64,000 bases of DNA from JADLHS01 sp964561105 (GTDB lineage: Bacteria; Verrucomicrobiota; Verrucomicrobiia; Limisphaerales; JADLHS01). Location: positions 62,001 to 126,000 of the forward strand of contig CAZLOH010000006.1 in NCBI GenBank assembly GCA_964561105.1, written 5' to 3'. A program made the position numbers and the translations under genes. Of this stretch, positions 1-9,135 are shown in pieces (position 1 is the first letter of the stretch; each line of letters opens with the position of its first letter). The notes under the pieces were generated by a model that worked only from the letters and a program-made list of their open reading frames with translations, did not search any database and was not told the DNA's origin.

Positions 1-2
1 AT

Positions 3-1517
3 ACCCATCTCAAGTTCGAACCCTCCTTTGGTACAAAGGCGCTGGCGTTTTCGCCGGATGAATCCATGCTCGTGACCGCCGCCGGGGATCCAAGACCCGA
101 CGCGAGTCACCTCGAATGTTGGGAAGTGCCATCACTGAAGCCGTTGGCTTTCCCGCCGAACACCGTGAAAAACGCCACGTGTATCTGCTTCTCGCCGGAT
201 GGTCGCCAATTTTTTACCGGTTGCTGGGACGGCGTGGTGCGTGTTTGGGACGCTCAGACGCGGATCGAACTTCCGAATCGCCGCTCGGTCCAACATCATC
301 GGAGTTGGATTGCCGACATGGCTTTCCTGCCCGGCACCCACCAACTCGTCACCGCCGGTTCGGACCGCTGTATTCGCCTCTGGAGCACCGAGTTGGCGGA
401 ACGACCGCTGATTTTGCGCGGACACACGCGTGAGATCAACGCCATGGCCATCGCCACCAATCGCGTGATTTTCAGCCTCAGCGAGGTGGGGACGATAAAC
501 CGATGGTCCGCTCGGCTGGCGCAGCAGGGTGAGTTCCTTTCGCAAGAAGGTCAGCGCTTCCTGCCCGTGGGCTTATCCCACGACGGACAAGTGGCGGTGA
601 CTCTGAGGGACGGCACGCTCCAGTTCTGGGATTTGAGCCAGCGAGAGTTCACGGAAATCGATTCCCGCCGCTGGGAATCAGACGAGTTCAAATACGTCCG
701 AGTGAATTCAGATCGCCAATCGCAAGCCATTTCCATCTCATCCGATCTGAAATGGCTGGCTCGCGTCCGCCCCGACCAACCGGCCCAGCTCTGGAATGTG
801 AGCGAGCGCACACTGCAAACACTACCCATCGTTGGCAGACTTCCGAGCTTCGCCGTCTTCTCGCCGGACAGCAAATACCTGGTTTTGCCGATGGCCCCGC
901 ACGCCGTGGCGGTCTGGAACCTCGAGACTGGCCGGCAGCTTGCATCCATTCCGAGTTCGGATCCTTTCGAAGCGAAGGTGTCCATCGCAGCGGTCGCGGA
1001 CGTCCTGGCCATCGCCACAGGAACCAATGTTTTGCTCTGGGACTTGCAGACGCAGCGGCGTGTCGGCCAATTTGATATCGTGGGGAACCGTTCGATTGCA
1101 CTTTCAGCAGATGCGAGGCTGCTGGCGACCGGCAGCGTGGATCAGATGGTTCGGCTCTACGATTGCCAGGCGGGGAGGATGATCGCGTCGCCGCTGCTGG
1201 GTCACCTTTCCGGTGTGGAGCGCGTTGCCTTCGCGCCGGATGGACGGACGCTCGTGAGCGCCAGCCGTCAATGGGTGAAATTATGGAATCTGGCCACCCG
1301 GCGCGAGGCCGCTTCCTACCAGCAGCCGGCGCGGGTCCTTCTCACGACCTTCTCCACCGATGGCAGCACTCTGATGACCTCCGATGGCGCGGGCCGTTTC
1401 ATCCAGATCTGGCGTGCGCCCGCGCTCGCTGGGGGTGGAGATTTGAGCCACCTTGAACGAAACTTGAGAACAAAATGCAGCGTGATCAACTGCGCCGTGG
1501 CCGGAACATTGCCGTAG
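3..1517 (+). CDS. WD40-repeat protein, 5' end outside the window
   Basis: The frame is open from the first bases of the window, and residues before the first internal ATG (position 66) already read as a WD40 blade (ALAFSPDESMLVTA), so the true start lies upstream. Repeated blades follow with the pattern FSPDG..(F/L)..G..D..(V/I)R(V/L)W, for example CFSPDGRQFFTGCWDGVVRVWD and AFAPDGRTLVSASRQWVKLW. They are consistent with a seven-bladed beta-propeller used as a protein-interaction scaffold. In Planctomycetes and Verrucomicrobia such propellers often form the C-terminal half of Ser/Thr protein kinases, but the kinase part, if present, is outside the window. The protein ends soon after the last blade. 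No catalytic function is assigned. The stop codon lies inside the left arm of a long inverted repeat. Confidence 0.85.
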   Translation, partial: THLKFEPSFGTKALAFSPDESMLVTAAGDPRPDASHLECWEVPSLKPLAFPPNTVKNATCICFSPDGRQFFTGCWDGVVRVWDAQTRIELPNRRSVQHHRSWIADMAFLPGTHQLVTAGSDRCIRLWSTELAERPLILRGHTREINAMAIATNRVIFSLSEVGTINRWSARLAQQGEFLSQEGQRFLPVGLSHDGQVAVTLRDGTLQFWDLSQREFTEIDSRRWESDEFKYVRVNSDRQSQAISISSDLKWLARVRPDQPAQLWNVSERTLQTLPIVGRLPSFAVFSPDSKYLVLPMAPHAVAVWNLETGRQLASIPSSDPFEAKVSIAAVADVLAIATGTNVLLWDLQTQRRVGQFDIVGNRSIALSADARLLATGSVDQMVRLYDCQAGRMIASPLLGHLSGVERVAFAPDGRTLVSASRQWVKLWNLATRREAASYQQPARVLLTTFSTDGSTLMTSDGAGRFIQIWRAPALAGGGDLSHLERNLRTKCSVINCAVAGTLP

Positions 1518-1648
1518 GACAGGCGTCGCGCCTGTCTCAAACTGCAAGTACTCCGCCTTCTGTCGCCGTTGCTACATCGGAATTCCGGAGCGTGGTTCGG
1601 TGTCGGTTGCTGCGGAACGATGGAGACCGGCGCGACACCTGTCCTACG
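1513..1648. repeat. Long imperfect inverted repeat with GTAGGACAGG ends
   Basis: Left arm 1513-1538 and right arm 1623-1648 are reverse complements over 26 nt with two mismatches. Both arms carry the outer sequence cgtaggacagg, and the loop is about 84 nt. The left arm contains the TAG stop of the WD40 gene. A further small hairpin (cggcgc-tca-gcgccg) follows at 1652-1666. The form suggests a dispersed palindromic intergenic element. Confidence 0.6.
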
Positions 1649-1738
1649 ATCTGCGGCGCTCAGCGCCGCTTGGTTGCCGACAATTCAACTGCATCGTTTC
1701 AGCTCGAGGCTCGGCGAGTTACCCGCCAACGCACCGGG

Positions 1739-2590
1739 ATGCGGGGCGCATCATCCACCGGTGCTTTCACTCTTATCGAACTGCTGGTCGTCATCGCCAT
1801 TATCGCGATCTTGGCGGCGATGCTGTTGCCGACGTTGGTGAAGTCGAAGCAGAAGGCTCAAGGCATCGCCTGTCTCAATAACCTCAAGCAACTCCAACTC
1901 GCCTGGTTCATGTATACCAGTGACCACAACGACAAACTGGCGCCCAACCTCGGGTCGTTCTTTACCCAAACGACCGACAACACCTGGGTCCGTGGCGCGC
2001 TGACTCTGGGCGGCGGAGGACTCAATAATCCCGACAACACGAACACGCTGTACCTGCAGAAGAGCCTGCTGTTCCCGTATCTTCGATCGTTCGGCGTCTT
2101 CAGATGTCCTGGTGACCGCAGCACCGTGATCATCGGGGGTATTCGTCACCCACGCGTTCGCAGCCTGAGCATGAACACCTGGCTCGGTCGCAACCTGCCT
2201 GACGGTAGTCTGGGAGGCCTTCCGACAGGCCCTCCGTTTCTCGGTGATGGCGACTACCGAATCAACGTCAAACTCACTGGTCTCATAGTGCCGCCACCCG
2301 TGCAGACGTTCGTGTTCATTGACGAGCGCGAGGATAGCATCAACGACTGCGGGTTTTACGTCGGCATGGGACGGCGCGGCAGCGATGCCTACTGGATTGA
2401 TCTGCCGGCCTCCTACCACAACGGAGCCGCCGGTTTGTCGTTCGCCGACGGCCACGCCGAGACCAAACGCTGGCTGGACTCTCGCACCATGCCGCCGCTC
2501 CACCCGGACCAGCCCCTCGTTCACCCCTTCCCCAGTCCAAACAATCGAGATGTGGCGTGGCTTCAAGACCGTGCGACCGGAAGGAAATAG
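1739..2590 (+). CDS. Prepilin-type N-terminal cleavage/methylation domain protein (DUF1559/H-X9-DG-like)
   Basis: A 283-aa protein if started at ATG 1739; an earlier in-frame ATG at 1475 would add residues encoded by the inverted repeat and is unlikely. The N-terminus is a type IV pilin/type II secretion pseudopilin signal: a short basic leader, then GAFTLIELLVVIAIIAIL, with cleavage expected before the Phe and the mature Phe methylated by a prepilin peptidase. The hydrophobic helix is followed by A(M)LLPTL and a globular domain. Near the C-terminus YHNGAAGLSFADGHAE matches the H-x9-DG signature of the large Planctomycetes/Verrucomicrobia family (family knowledge). It is probably exported and membrane-anchored or assembled in a pseudopilus-like structure. 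Its partner machinery is not in the window. Confidence 0.85.
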   Translation: MRGASSTGAFTLIELLVVIAIIAILAAMLLPTLVKSKQKAQGIACLNNLKQLQLAWFMYTSDHNDKLAPNLGSFFTQTTDNTWVRGALTLGGGGLNNPDNTNTLYLQKSLLFPYLRSFGVFRCPGDRSTVIIGGIRHPRVRSLSMNTWLGRNLPDGSLGGLPTGPPFLGDGDYRINVKLTGLIVPPPVQTFVFIDEREDSINDCGFYVGMGRRGSDAYWIDLPASYHNGAAGLSFADGHAETKRWLDSRTMPPLHPDQPLVHPFPSPNNRDVAWLQDRATGRK

Positions 2591-2646
2591 GGCCGGCTTC
2601 ATCCAGTCTGCCAATTTCGCGAAACCTCCACACGAACCTTCCCTCT

Positions 2647-2720
2647 GTAGCAGCGTCTCGTGAGAGTGCCGCGCCTTTTCTGAGAAAGCGCTTTGCGGCG
2701 CTCTTACGAGACGCCGCTAC
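2647..2720. repeat. Dispersed hairpin repeat (GTAGC-rGCGTCTCGTrAGAG arms)
   Basis: Arms at 2647-2672 and 2695-2720 are 26 nt long and pair with three mismatches, leaving a 22-nt loop. Each outer end reads gtagc. The element fills the intergenic space between the prepilin-like gene and the GDSL gene. No T-run follows, so it is not a typical intrinsic terminator. I see nothing else in 2591-2930. Confidence 0.6.
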
Positions 2721-2930
2721 GCCGGTTACGTCGCCCGCGCTTCTCCTGCCACTGTAATGTTCGCTGCTATTTCCGGCTTATTAAGGAGACGGGCACCCAA
2801 GTTGGTGCGGTAGAGTAGGGCGCACGCCCCTTCCGAACCTAACAAACGCGGCCTGAGTCAATGGTCCGGACAAGTCATCTCTGACAACGTGCGCAGGCAA
2901 AGAAACAACAAACACGAAGAGACAAGACCT

Positions 2931-3917
2931 ATGAAGAAAATTAAAAAACTCGCATTCGCGACCCTCGCGGTTGCGCTGCTGTTCCAAACCCCGATCACGC
3001 GAGCCGACAATACTAGCGAACGAAACTCCGATGGCAGCAGTGGCCAGTGTGGAAGACATAACCATTCAACACCGTTCAGCCGGATCATCGTCTTCGGCGA
3101 CAGCTTGTCGGATACCGGGAATTTCTATCGGATGACCGGCGATACTCTTCCCCCTTCGCCACCCTACTGGCAGGGCCGCTTCTGCAATGGACCGGTGTGG
3201 GTCGAGTATCTGGCCGAGGATCTTGGAATGGCAGGCTTAGAGGATAACTACGCGGTTGGAGGCGCAGCCACCGGCACCGCGAATGATTCTGGCCCTTTCG
3301 GAGGAGTGCAGAACCAGATCGCGCGCTACTTATCGTCGCACCCCGGCGACCCGGACGCCCTTTACATCCTCTGGGCTGGTCACAATGACGTGATGCTTGC
3401 TTTGACCACTGGGCTTTACGACCCCTCCCAGATTGTCCCAAATACAATCAATAATATTCGCACCCTGTGGGCTGCCGGTGCGCGGCACATCCTGGTGGTA
3501 AACCTCGCCGATCTGGGCAAGACCCCGATGCTCGTCTCAACGCCGGACAGCGCCACGGTCAGTGGGTTCGTGGCCAGCATCAACGAGAACCTGGCTGACG
3601 CTCTCCATGGGCTCGCGGCAGAAGGCGTGCGCACCATCACTTTGGACGCCTTCTCGTTTGTCGATACCCTCGTAGTAAACCCGGTACGATTCGGTTTTTC
3701 AAACACGACCGATGCGGGAATTGGGCTCTACCCCGTAAACCCCGCTGGCTACCTCTTCTGGGATAACGTTCATCCCACAACCGAGTTCCAGCATGTGTTC
3801 GAGCAATTCGCCGTCCGGCGGCTCATCAATCACTTCTCACCTTCGCACGGCAAAGGGACGCCGCCCGCCCGGGTGAATGCGCTTAATGGGCTTGTGCATG
3901 CCGGGAAGGGTCATTGA
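2931..3917 (+). CDS. Secreted GDSL/SGNH esterase (phospholipase/thermolabile hemolysin-like)
   Basis: A 328-aa protein starting at ATG 2931, which gives a clear signal peptide (MKKIKK, hydrophobic core, cleavage near TRA-DN). SGNH blocks are visible: VFGDSLSDTGNFY with nucleophile Ser at about residue 58, the Gly block (YAVGGAATG, about 108-114), the Asn block WAGHND (about 148-153) and the terminal DNVHPT with the Asp/His pair. This order and spacing fit the COG3240 phospholipase/lecithinase/hemolysin group, extracellular or periplasmic esterases acting on lipid or carbohydrate esters. The next gene, a secreted lipase, starts 38 bp downstream, so the two probably form a secreted-esterase operon. 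The substrate cannot be read from sequence. Confidence 0.88.
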   Translation: MKKIKKLAFATLAVALLFQTPITRADNTSERNSDGSSGQCGRHNHSTPFSRIIVFGDSLSDTGNFYRMTGDTLPPSPPYWQGRFCNGPVWVEYLAEDLGMAGLEDNYAVGGAATGTANDSGPFGGVQNQIARYLSSHPGDPDALYILWAGHNDVMLALTTGLYDPSQIVPNTINNIRTLWAAGARHILVVNLADLGKTPMLVSTPDSATVSGFVASINENLADALHGLAAEGVRTITLDAFSFVDTLVVNPVRFGFSNTTDAGIGLYPVNPAGYLFWDNVHPTTEFQHVFEQFAVRRLINHFSPSHGKGTPPARVNALNGLVHAGKGH

Positions 3918-3955
3918 TCACCATCTTCCGTGAAGCCAAGAACTGGAATCCAGTT

Positions 3956-5394
3956 ATGAATAACCCGATCACCGGCAACCCGAAAAGCCTGCTGGCCTGC
4001 CTGTTGATGAGCCTGTTGTCCACCGCCGCGCAGGCTCAAACTTCAGTCGAGCTCACCTCAATTACCTCGACCACCAACGGCGTTCGCGTGGCGTGGACCA
4101 ACCCAGAGCCGGGTTTTGCCTACACCGTCCAAGTGCGCGAGTCGCTCACGAGCGGCGCCTGGCGAAATGGGGCGATGCGGTATCGCTGGCCCTGGCCGTA
4201 CACGCATTGGGCCGACGCGCCGCGCAGCCTGCCGGCGTCCAGGTACTATCGCCTGCTCGCCCAACCGGCAGCCACGCCCAATCGCGGCAGACTCCTCACC
4301 AGCTATGTGAAAGGCCAGTTCACGGTCAGCCAGCAGAATGCCGCTATTGCAGCCTGGGGTATGGCCTACTTTGCTACCGCGAGGTATGGGATCATCTCCC
4401 GTGTGTTCTTTTACGAAACGGTGGATCCGTATGGTCTTTCCATCACCAACTCCGCGCTTCTGATTCTGCCCGTAGGCACGAACGGACCACTGCCGCTGGT
4501 CAGCGTGCAGCACGACACACGTGTGATGAGGAGTGAAGCGCCTACGCAACCAGGATCTGGAGACAAGTGGGCGTCCGTGCTGGCCTCTTATGGTTACGCC
4601 GTCGTGGCGGCGGACTATCTGGGTCTCGGAACCAACTCGCCCGGCTACCAAGCCTATCTCCACGCGAAGAGCGAGGCCACCAGCGTGGTGGACGCCTTGC
4701 GGGCGGGAAGATCTCTTTGCGCCAGCAATAACGTCACCTTGAATGGACAGTTCTTTCTGACCGGTTATTCCCAGGGCGGCCACGTGACCATGGCCACGCA
4801 CCGCGAACTCGAAGCTTTCCATACCAACGAGTTCAGGATCACAGCCTCGTCGCCCTGCGCCGGCCCCTATGACCTCGGCGGCGTCACGATCGGAACCTTG
4901 TTGACCAATGCCAACTATCCCAGCCCGCCGCTTTTCGCCATGCTCCTGGCCGCTTATCTTCCTATCTATCAACTGGGGATACGCTGGAGGAACTCCTCGC
5001 GCCGCCCTATCGAACCACGCTGCCGCCGCTGCTGGACGGAGCCCATTCCGGTTTACAACTCGCCCTCGCCATGCCCGCTGACGCGATCGCCATCTTGCGG
5101 CCCGACTACCAGGCGGACTTCCGGACGAATGTCAACAATCCGTTCCGTCAGGCACTCCTCGACAACAACACCTATTCCTGGACGCCCAGGGCGCCGGTGA
5201 AAATGTTCCACTGTCAGGGAGACCCCATTGTCGTCTTTGCCAACGCGGAATTGGCTTACCAAAGCTTTACCAATCGCGGCGCATGTTGTGTAAGCGTCGT
5301 GGACCCGGGCGCCCCGGCACAGTTGAATCATGATGATTGTTACAATCCCAGTCTCAACGGGGTCCTGACGTGGTTTGAGTCGCTCCGGCAATAG
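3956..5394 (+). pseudogene. Secreted alpha/beta-hydrolase (secretory lipase-like) with a frameshift near 4970
   Basis: Starting at ATG 3956 the protein has a signal peptide (LLACLLMSLLSTAAQAQ), then a beta-rich domain of about 75 aa ending RYYRLLAQP, then a secretory-lipase-type alpha/beta-hydrolase fold. The nucleophile elbow GYSQGG is intact in the first frame. Around 4965-4980 the homologous reading shifts: the first frame continues as low-complexity Arg/Ser sequence to a stop at 5200, while the other forward frame continues sensibly as GDTLEELLAPPY, and later carries the likely catalytic Asp (CQGDPIVVF) and His (LNHDDC) before stopping at 5394. Thus Ser and Asp/His sit in different frames. 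Either this is a recent pseudogene or there is a single-base sequencing error; the clean continuation on both sides cannot distinguish these. Confidence 0.75.
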
Positions 5395-5745
5395 GCGAAT
5401 CGAAAACGAACACGCGCTCGGTCCGAAAACGCCACAACACTCACCCAACTCGCATCCCGAGGCGGAAGCCATTGGCGGCGGTGGGGGAAGCGCTCGCGAC
5501 AAATATCGCGGCCAGCGTAATCGCTGAGAACTTGTTCGCCACCGATCGCCGGAGTGACTGAGATTGGGAGTGCATTGCGTGGAGCGAGATTGGACGAAAC
5601 GCACCGATGGATGTCAACGCTCCGGGCCGCGCGGGGCGAGTTGACGAGTGGCAGCCAAAGAGGTGGGCCGGTTTGCGCTGCGAACCGTAGTGCCGCAGTG
5701 AGCGGCGTCGTATAGCCGTGAATCACGTCAACCGGGCGAACCGAA
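5395..5745. other. Intergenic stretch with no supported gene
   Basis: Both strands were read. Around 5700-5860 the plus strand reads like AKEHKHRKEVQPL, a translation typical of A-rich dispersed noncoding repeats rather than a gene. No promoter or RNA signature was recognised. Confidence 0.4.
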
Positions 5746-6426
5746 TCAACGACCAAGCCGCGAAAGAACACAAACACCGTAAAGAAGTTCAACCGCTGAT
5801 GCACGCTGTTGCTCCAGAGCTGAAAGCCCGACAGATGATAGCCCAGGCAACGCCTTGGGTTTAATGTCCGACAGGAATCTCTTGATGTCCGCCAGCACAT
5901 TGCTCGCGTCCGTCGGTGTGGCGGACAACTCCACAATCACCGACGGATTCAGGCCGCGCAACGTGTCCTGCGCCGTCTTGCTGCAAGCCCTGTGGCCTTC
6001 CTCCAGAATGACGCTGGGCGAAAGAACCCGCAGCGTATTCCCGAGTGGCGTCTTCATCTGATGCGGAAACAAACCAGTCAATCCGCTACGACAACCTTTT
6101 GTTGCATATGCAACAAAAGGTTGTCCTGCTGAGTGAGCGTCGCCAAACGCATCCAAATTTGGAAAGCGCTCCAACAACTTTGTGTGCCCGCGTACGTCGT
6201 CGTCTATTGGGAATAATGCGCCGAAGGCGCCACTGTCCTTAAACACTTTCAGCGTCTCATTGTTCTGCCGCGAGGCCGACGACAGCATCAACGCCAGCAC
6301 CACCAGATTTCCCGCCACGTCGCCGGGCGTGAAGCGGTCGGTCTTTTCGCAAATCATCGCGCGCCCGCCGCGGGCGATGTCCAGCGTTGCGTCATCGCCT
6401 AGCTGGCGTTGTAGTGCCAGCTCTCA
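5746..6426 (-). pseudogene. Remnant of a restriction-type DEAD/DEAH helicase (res subunit-like)
   Basis: The minus strand contains helicase blocks but no complete gene. From the upstream side: DIARGGRAMICEKTDRFTP, GDVAGNLVVLALMLSSAS, then VLSPSVILEEGHRACSK (a Walker B/DEAH-like box, here EEGH) and VIVELSATPT (motif III, SAT). Walker A and the RecA2 half are missing, and stops close the frame just upstream (TGA/TAA near 6430). These blocks resemble type III restriction enzyme Res or similar DEAD/DEAH proteins. The preserved reading without the essential remainder indicates a decayed, internally deleted gene. A perfect palindrome lies within it at 6090-6125. No methyltransferase partner is present nearby. 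Confidence 0.6.
6090..6125. repeat. Perfect 36-bp palindrome without a loop
   Basis: The half-site g-acaaccttttgttgca is followed by the dyad centre TA and then its exact reverse complement, so all 18 pairs match. It lies inside the decayed helicase and is AT-rich compared with its surroundings. It could be an inserted mobile-element end fused to its copy, or a protein-binding or cruciform site. Confidence 0.85.
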
Positions 6427-6480
6427 GTCTTAGTCGGTTCTGAAAAGAATCCACTGGAGTGCGGCTATCTCCAAGTGACG

Positions 6481-6526
6481 CCGACTTGCAGTCGGCAGGC
6501 CCGTAACTTCCGACTGCAAGTCGGAA
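6481..6526. repeat. Perfect 15-bp inverted repeat pair (CCGACTTGCAGTCGG)
   Basis: The sequence ccgacttgcagtcgg at 6481-6495 is the exact reverse complement of ccgactgcaagtcgg at 6510-6524, separated by 14 nt. Each arm is itself close to palindromic. It is a dispersed-repeat-like element in the 6427-6682 intergenic stretch, where I see no gene. Confidence 0.6.
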
Positions 6527-6682
6527 GCACGCTTTAAGCCCAAGCTCCGATTTGGGCGGTCTTCTCCGCCTCCTCACGTCGGCGGCTACGGTTCTGGGGT
6601 TCAATGCGCGGCGTTTGTTTCGGGAGAACCCTCACCCGGCTGGCGGCATGTAGATGCGGCAATGCCCGTCCTTCGTCGCCGA

Positions 6683-7492
6683 CTACTGCGGAGCGTGGAC
6701 TTTCTCTGGCGACACTTCCGTTCGCGCGGTTGGCGAAGGTCGCGGTTGTGATTCTTCGCGGCCTTGGGCCTTGCGCCCGGTGCCGGTGCCCGATGAGTCG
6801 TGTTTCAGGTGCGGTTGGATTTCGGCACGAATGGTCTTCAATGCGTCCTGCATGGCCGGGGATTCCAGCATCCGCTTTCCGATGGCCTCGCCGAGCATCG
6901 CGCCCGCGACGGTATCGCTCGGATAATGGACGCCCGCCAGGACGCGGCACCACATGGCTTCGTGAATCTGGTGCTGGAATTCCGCGGCTTTGTCCGGAAA
7001 CGCCGCCGAAAATATCGTGCCCCACAGGGCGGCGGCCGAGGCGTGGCCGCTCGGATAGGAAGTGTTGCTCGGGCGACCCACCACCGGATGCACCTCCGGG
7101 GAACGAAGATACGGACGCGTTCGATTCCAGTGGCGTTTGACCTGATCGTCCACAATCATCCGGCGCTCGCGGTCAATCTCCTCGAAGAGGGCCAAGGTGC
7201 GGGGAAAGTCGCGGGTATGAAACCATTCTCCGAGCACCGGTCGCGCAAAGGAAGTTACGGTCTGGCTGGCGACGCGTTTGGCGCGTTGCACCTGGTTGGT
7301 CGTCCGGTCGGCCTGAACTTGGAGCAAGGTTTCCAGTTCCGCGCGGCTCACAATTGAATCATCCGCCGGCGGCGCGGGCAGCAGGTTCACCAGGGCGCTG
7401 CAATCCGCTGGCAGAAATTTGGTTTGCGCCGCGCAAGTGGACAGGAGCGCGAACAACAACGCGGTTCGGAGCAGGAATCGGTGAAAGCTCAT
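6683..7492 (-). CDS. Secreted PAP2-superfamily acid phosphatase
   Basis: A 269-aa protein started at ATG 7492, giving a signal peptide (MSFHRFLLRTALLFALLSTCAA). The three PAP2 phosphatase motifs are complete: KRHWNRTRP (K-x6-RP, residues 119-127), PSGH (147-150, catalytic His) and R183-x5-H189-x3-D193 in CRVLAGVHYPSD. Only one hydrophobic segment (the signal) is seen, so this is a soluble periplasmic class A non-specific acid phosphatase-like enzyme that hydrolyses phosphomonoesters through a phospho-His intermediate. The last 45 or so residues are a polar tail of low complexity, not part of the fold. The family assignment is firm; the substrate is unknown. The chitinase gene lies 49 bp upstream on the same strand. 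Confidence 0.9.
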   Translation of the reverse strand: MSFHRFLLRTALLFALLSTCAAQTKFLPADCSALVNLLPAPPADDSIVSRAELETLLQVQADRTTNQVQRAKRVASQTVTSFARPVLGEWFHTRDFPRTLALFEEIDRERRMIVDDQVKRHWNRTRPYLRSPEVHPVVGRPSNTSYPSGHASAAALWGTIFSAAFPDKAAEFQHQIHEAMWCRVLAGVHYPSDTVAGAMLGEAIGKRMLESPAMQDALKTIRAEIQPHLKHDSSGTGTGRKAQGREESQPRPSPTARTEVSPEKVHAPQ

Positions 7493-7541
7493 GGACGCAT
7501 GGTAATTCGGCAGGCGGGCGGGCGTCAATTGACTCACGCTC

Positions 7542-9041
7542 TCAAGGAGGTGTTTGGATTCGGTAGAATGTTGAGGCGGAACGCACCAAGGCTTCGGAGT
7601 CCGAAACATTCACGGGTCCGCCGACTCCCAACATATTGGTGACCAGGAGTGTGTTCCAACCGGGCGAAGCGAGGTTGGTCGTCCATTGCACGCGATACGA
7701 ACCGAGCGGCAGTCCGGTGAATGTCAGGACCACGTTCGATCCGTTGAGTTGAATCGTTGTTGGCCCGGGTGTGGCGAGCGCTTGCTTGATCGCCTGCAGC
7801 AACGGGTCGGGTTCGCCGGCGGTGTGATCCTGCGCAAGTTCCCAGATCATTACACCGCCGAGGCCGCGGTTGCGCGCATAGCTGACCTTGGCCTGACAGG
7901 TGCGTTGGTCATCGTATGAAATGAACCGGTCATCGGTTGATCCCGTGCGGTCGAGCGAAAGATAAGCGGCCTGCGCGGAATCATCCCAGTGATAAACGCC
8001 AGCCTGAGCATACGCTGCTTGAATATCGTTGAAGCTGCGGGCCGCTGTGCTGGGAGCGGTCGTCCAAGCCTGGCGCGGGAACGCGGCACCGCCAGTTGGG
8101 GTGCCGGCGCCGCCGCTCCAGACGTAACCGTAAAACGCGATCCCGATGCCGAGTTTCGCTGCCGGAATTCCGCGGCTGACAAAGCCGTTGACCGCGCCAT
8201 CCACGGACGGCACCAGTCCGCCGGTGCTGGGAAAGCGGAAGCCACCATCGTAAATCGGCGAGTTGAACCAAGTGACCCAACCGCCATAAGGCCCGGCCAG
8301 GTCGTAGGTCATGAGGTTGATTTGGTCGAACCGGTCTTGAACGGAAGCGAAGATGTCCGGCACCGTCGTCGCCGGATCGCCGTACGAGGAGTACGCGGGC
8401 ACGGCGACGGTGAGCATTTTCGCGGAAGGAAAGGCGTCGAGTGCGGCCCGCAAACCGATCACGAGATTGGTGAACTGGGTCGTGTCTGCCGCCGTAAGCG
8501 GTTCCCAATCCAGGTCTATGCCGTCGTAACCGCGAACTGCCATGAAGTCCGTCAGGTTGTTGATGAAGCTGGGGAGGTGGACAGGCAAGGTGGCGGCTTG
8601 AAAACTCGAGCCGGCCCCGCCGACGCACACCAGCACCTGGCGGCCGGCGGCGTGTGCGGCGTTCACGATGGCGGCGGAGTTGCCGATCGAGAGGCTGTTC
8701 GCGCTGGCGTTCAGTGAACCGTCGTCATTCGGCACAAGCGAAAAATGAATGACATGGGTGACGGCTGCGAAATCAATCTGGGCGGCGGGCATGGCAGCCT
8801 GTTCCCAGCCGGGATAATACGCCGTGGTCCACAGGTCGCCCCGCGCGGCCAGGGCAAGCTGACAGAAGGCGAGCAGCAGCCACGAGCAGGTACTCCGGAA
8901 CGCCGTCGCACCCGGCAGGGCCCGGCGTTTCTCGTCGGCGCGCGAAAAGGCGCGCGAGGAGGTGATCTCTTCGCGAGGCGGTTTCGATTTTCGCTGGCCG
9001 CCGGACAAACCGGGCACAGTCAACCGCACAACAAAGTCCAT
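7542..9041 (-). CDS. Secreted GH18 chitinase with a C-terminal beta-domain
   Basis: A 499-aa product if started at ATG 9041. The start is uncertain because the likely signal peptide (STCSWLLLAFCQLALAARGD, ending near residue 68) is preceded by an unusually long charged leader. The GH18 TIM barrel runs from about residue 70 to 410: TTAYYPGW at its start, SxGG-type VCVGGAG, and the catalytic DGIDLDWE at 173-180 with Glu180 as the acid/base residue. QINLMTYD and MIWELAQD are the conserved later strands. The C-terminal 85 residues form a separate beta-domain ending TFYRIQTPP, shared with other secreted proteins in this window. The expected reaction is endo-cleavage of beta-1,4-GlcNAc polymers outside the cell. 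Confidence 0.9.
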   Translation of the reverse strand: MDFVVRLTVPGLSGGQRKSKPPREEITSSRAFSRADEKRRALPGATAFRSTCSWLLLAFCQLALAARGDLWTTAYYPGWEQAAMPAAQIDFAAVTHVIHFSLVPNDDGSLNASANSLSIGNSAAIVNAAHAAGRQVLVCVGGAGSSFQAATLPVHLPSFINNLTDFMAVRGYDGIDLDWEPLTAADTTQFTNLVIGLRAALDAFPSAKMLTVAVPAYSSYGDPATTVPDIFASVQDRFDQINLMTYDLAGPYGGWVTWFNSPIYDGGFRFPSTGGLVPSVDGAVNGFVSRGIPAAKLGIGIAFYGYVWSGGAGTPTGGAAFPRQAWTTAPSTAARSFNDIQAAYAQAGVYHWDDSAQAAYLSLDRTGSTDDRFISYDDQRTCQAKVSYARNRGLGGVMIWELAQDHTAGEPDPLLQAIKQALATPGPTTIQLNGSNVVLTFTGLPLGSYRVQWTTNLASPGWNTLLVTNMLGVGGPVNVSDSEALVRSASTFYRIQTPP

Positions 9042-9135
9042 AACGCGTTTATACCAGTTTTCACAGCATAGAAACCGACCCGATCCGAAACACGGTCGCA
9101 TCCCGGCGGGTTCGCGCGAAAATGGCTGCACCCGG

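Noticed and set aside
5640..5870. Plus-strand open frame reading AKEHKHRKEVQPL
   Set aside because: It resembles translated A-rich dispersed repeat sequence found in noncoding DNA of this group; it overlaps the helicase remnant and lacks a start.
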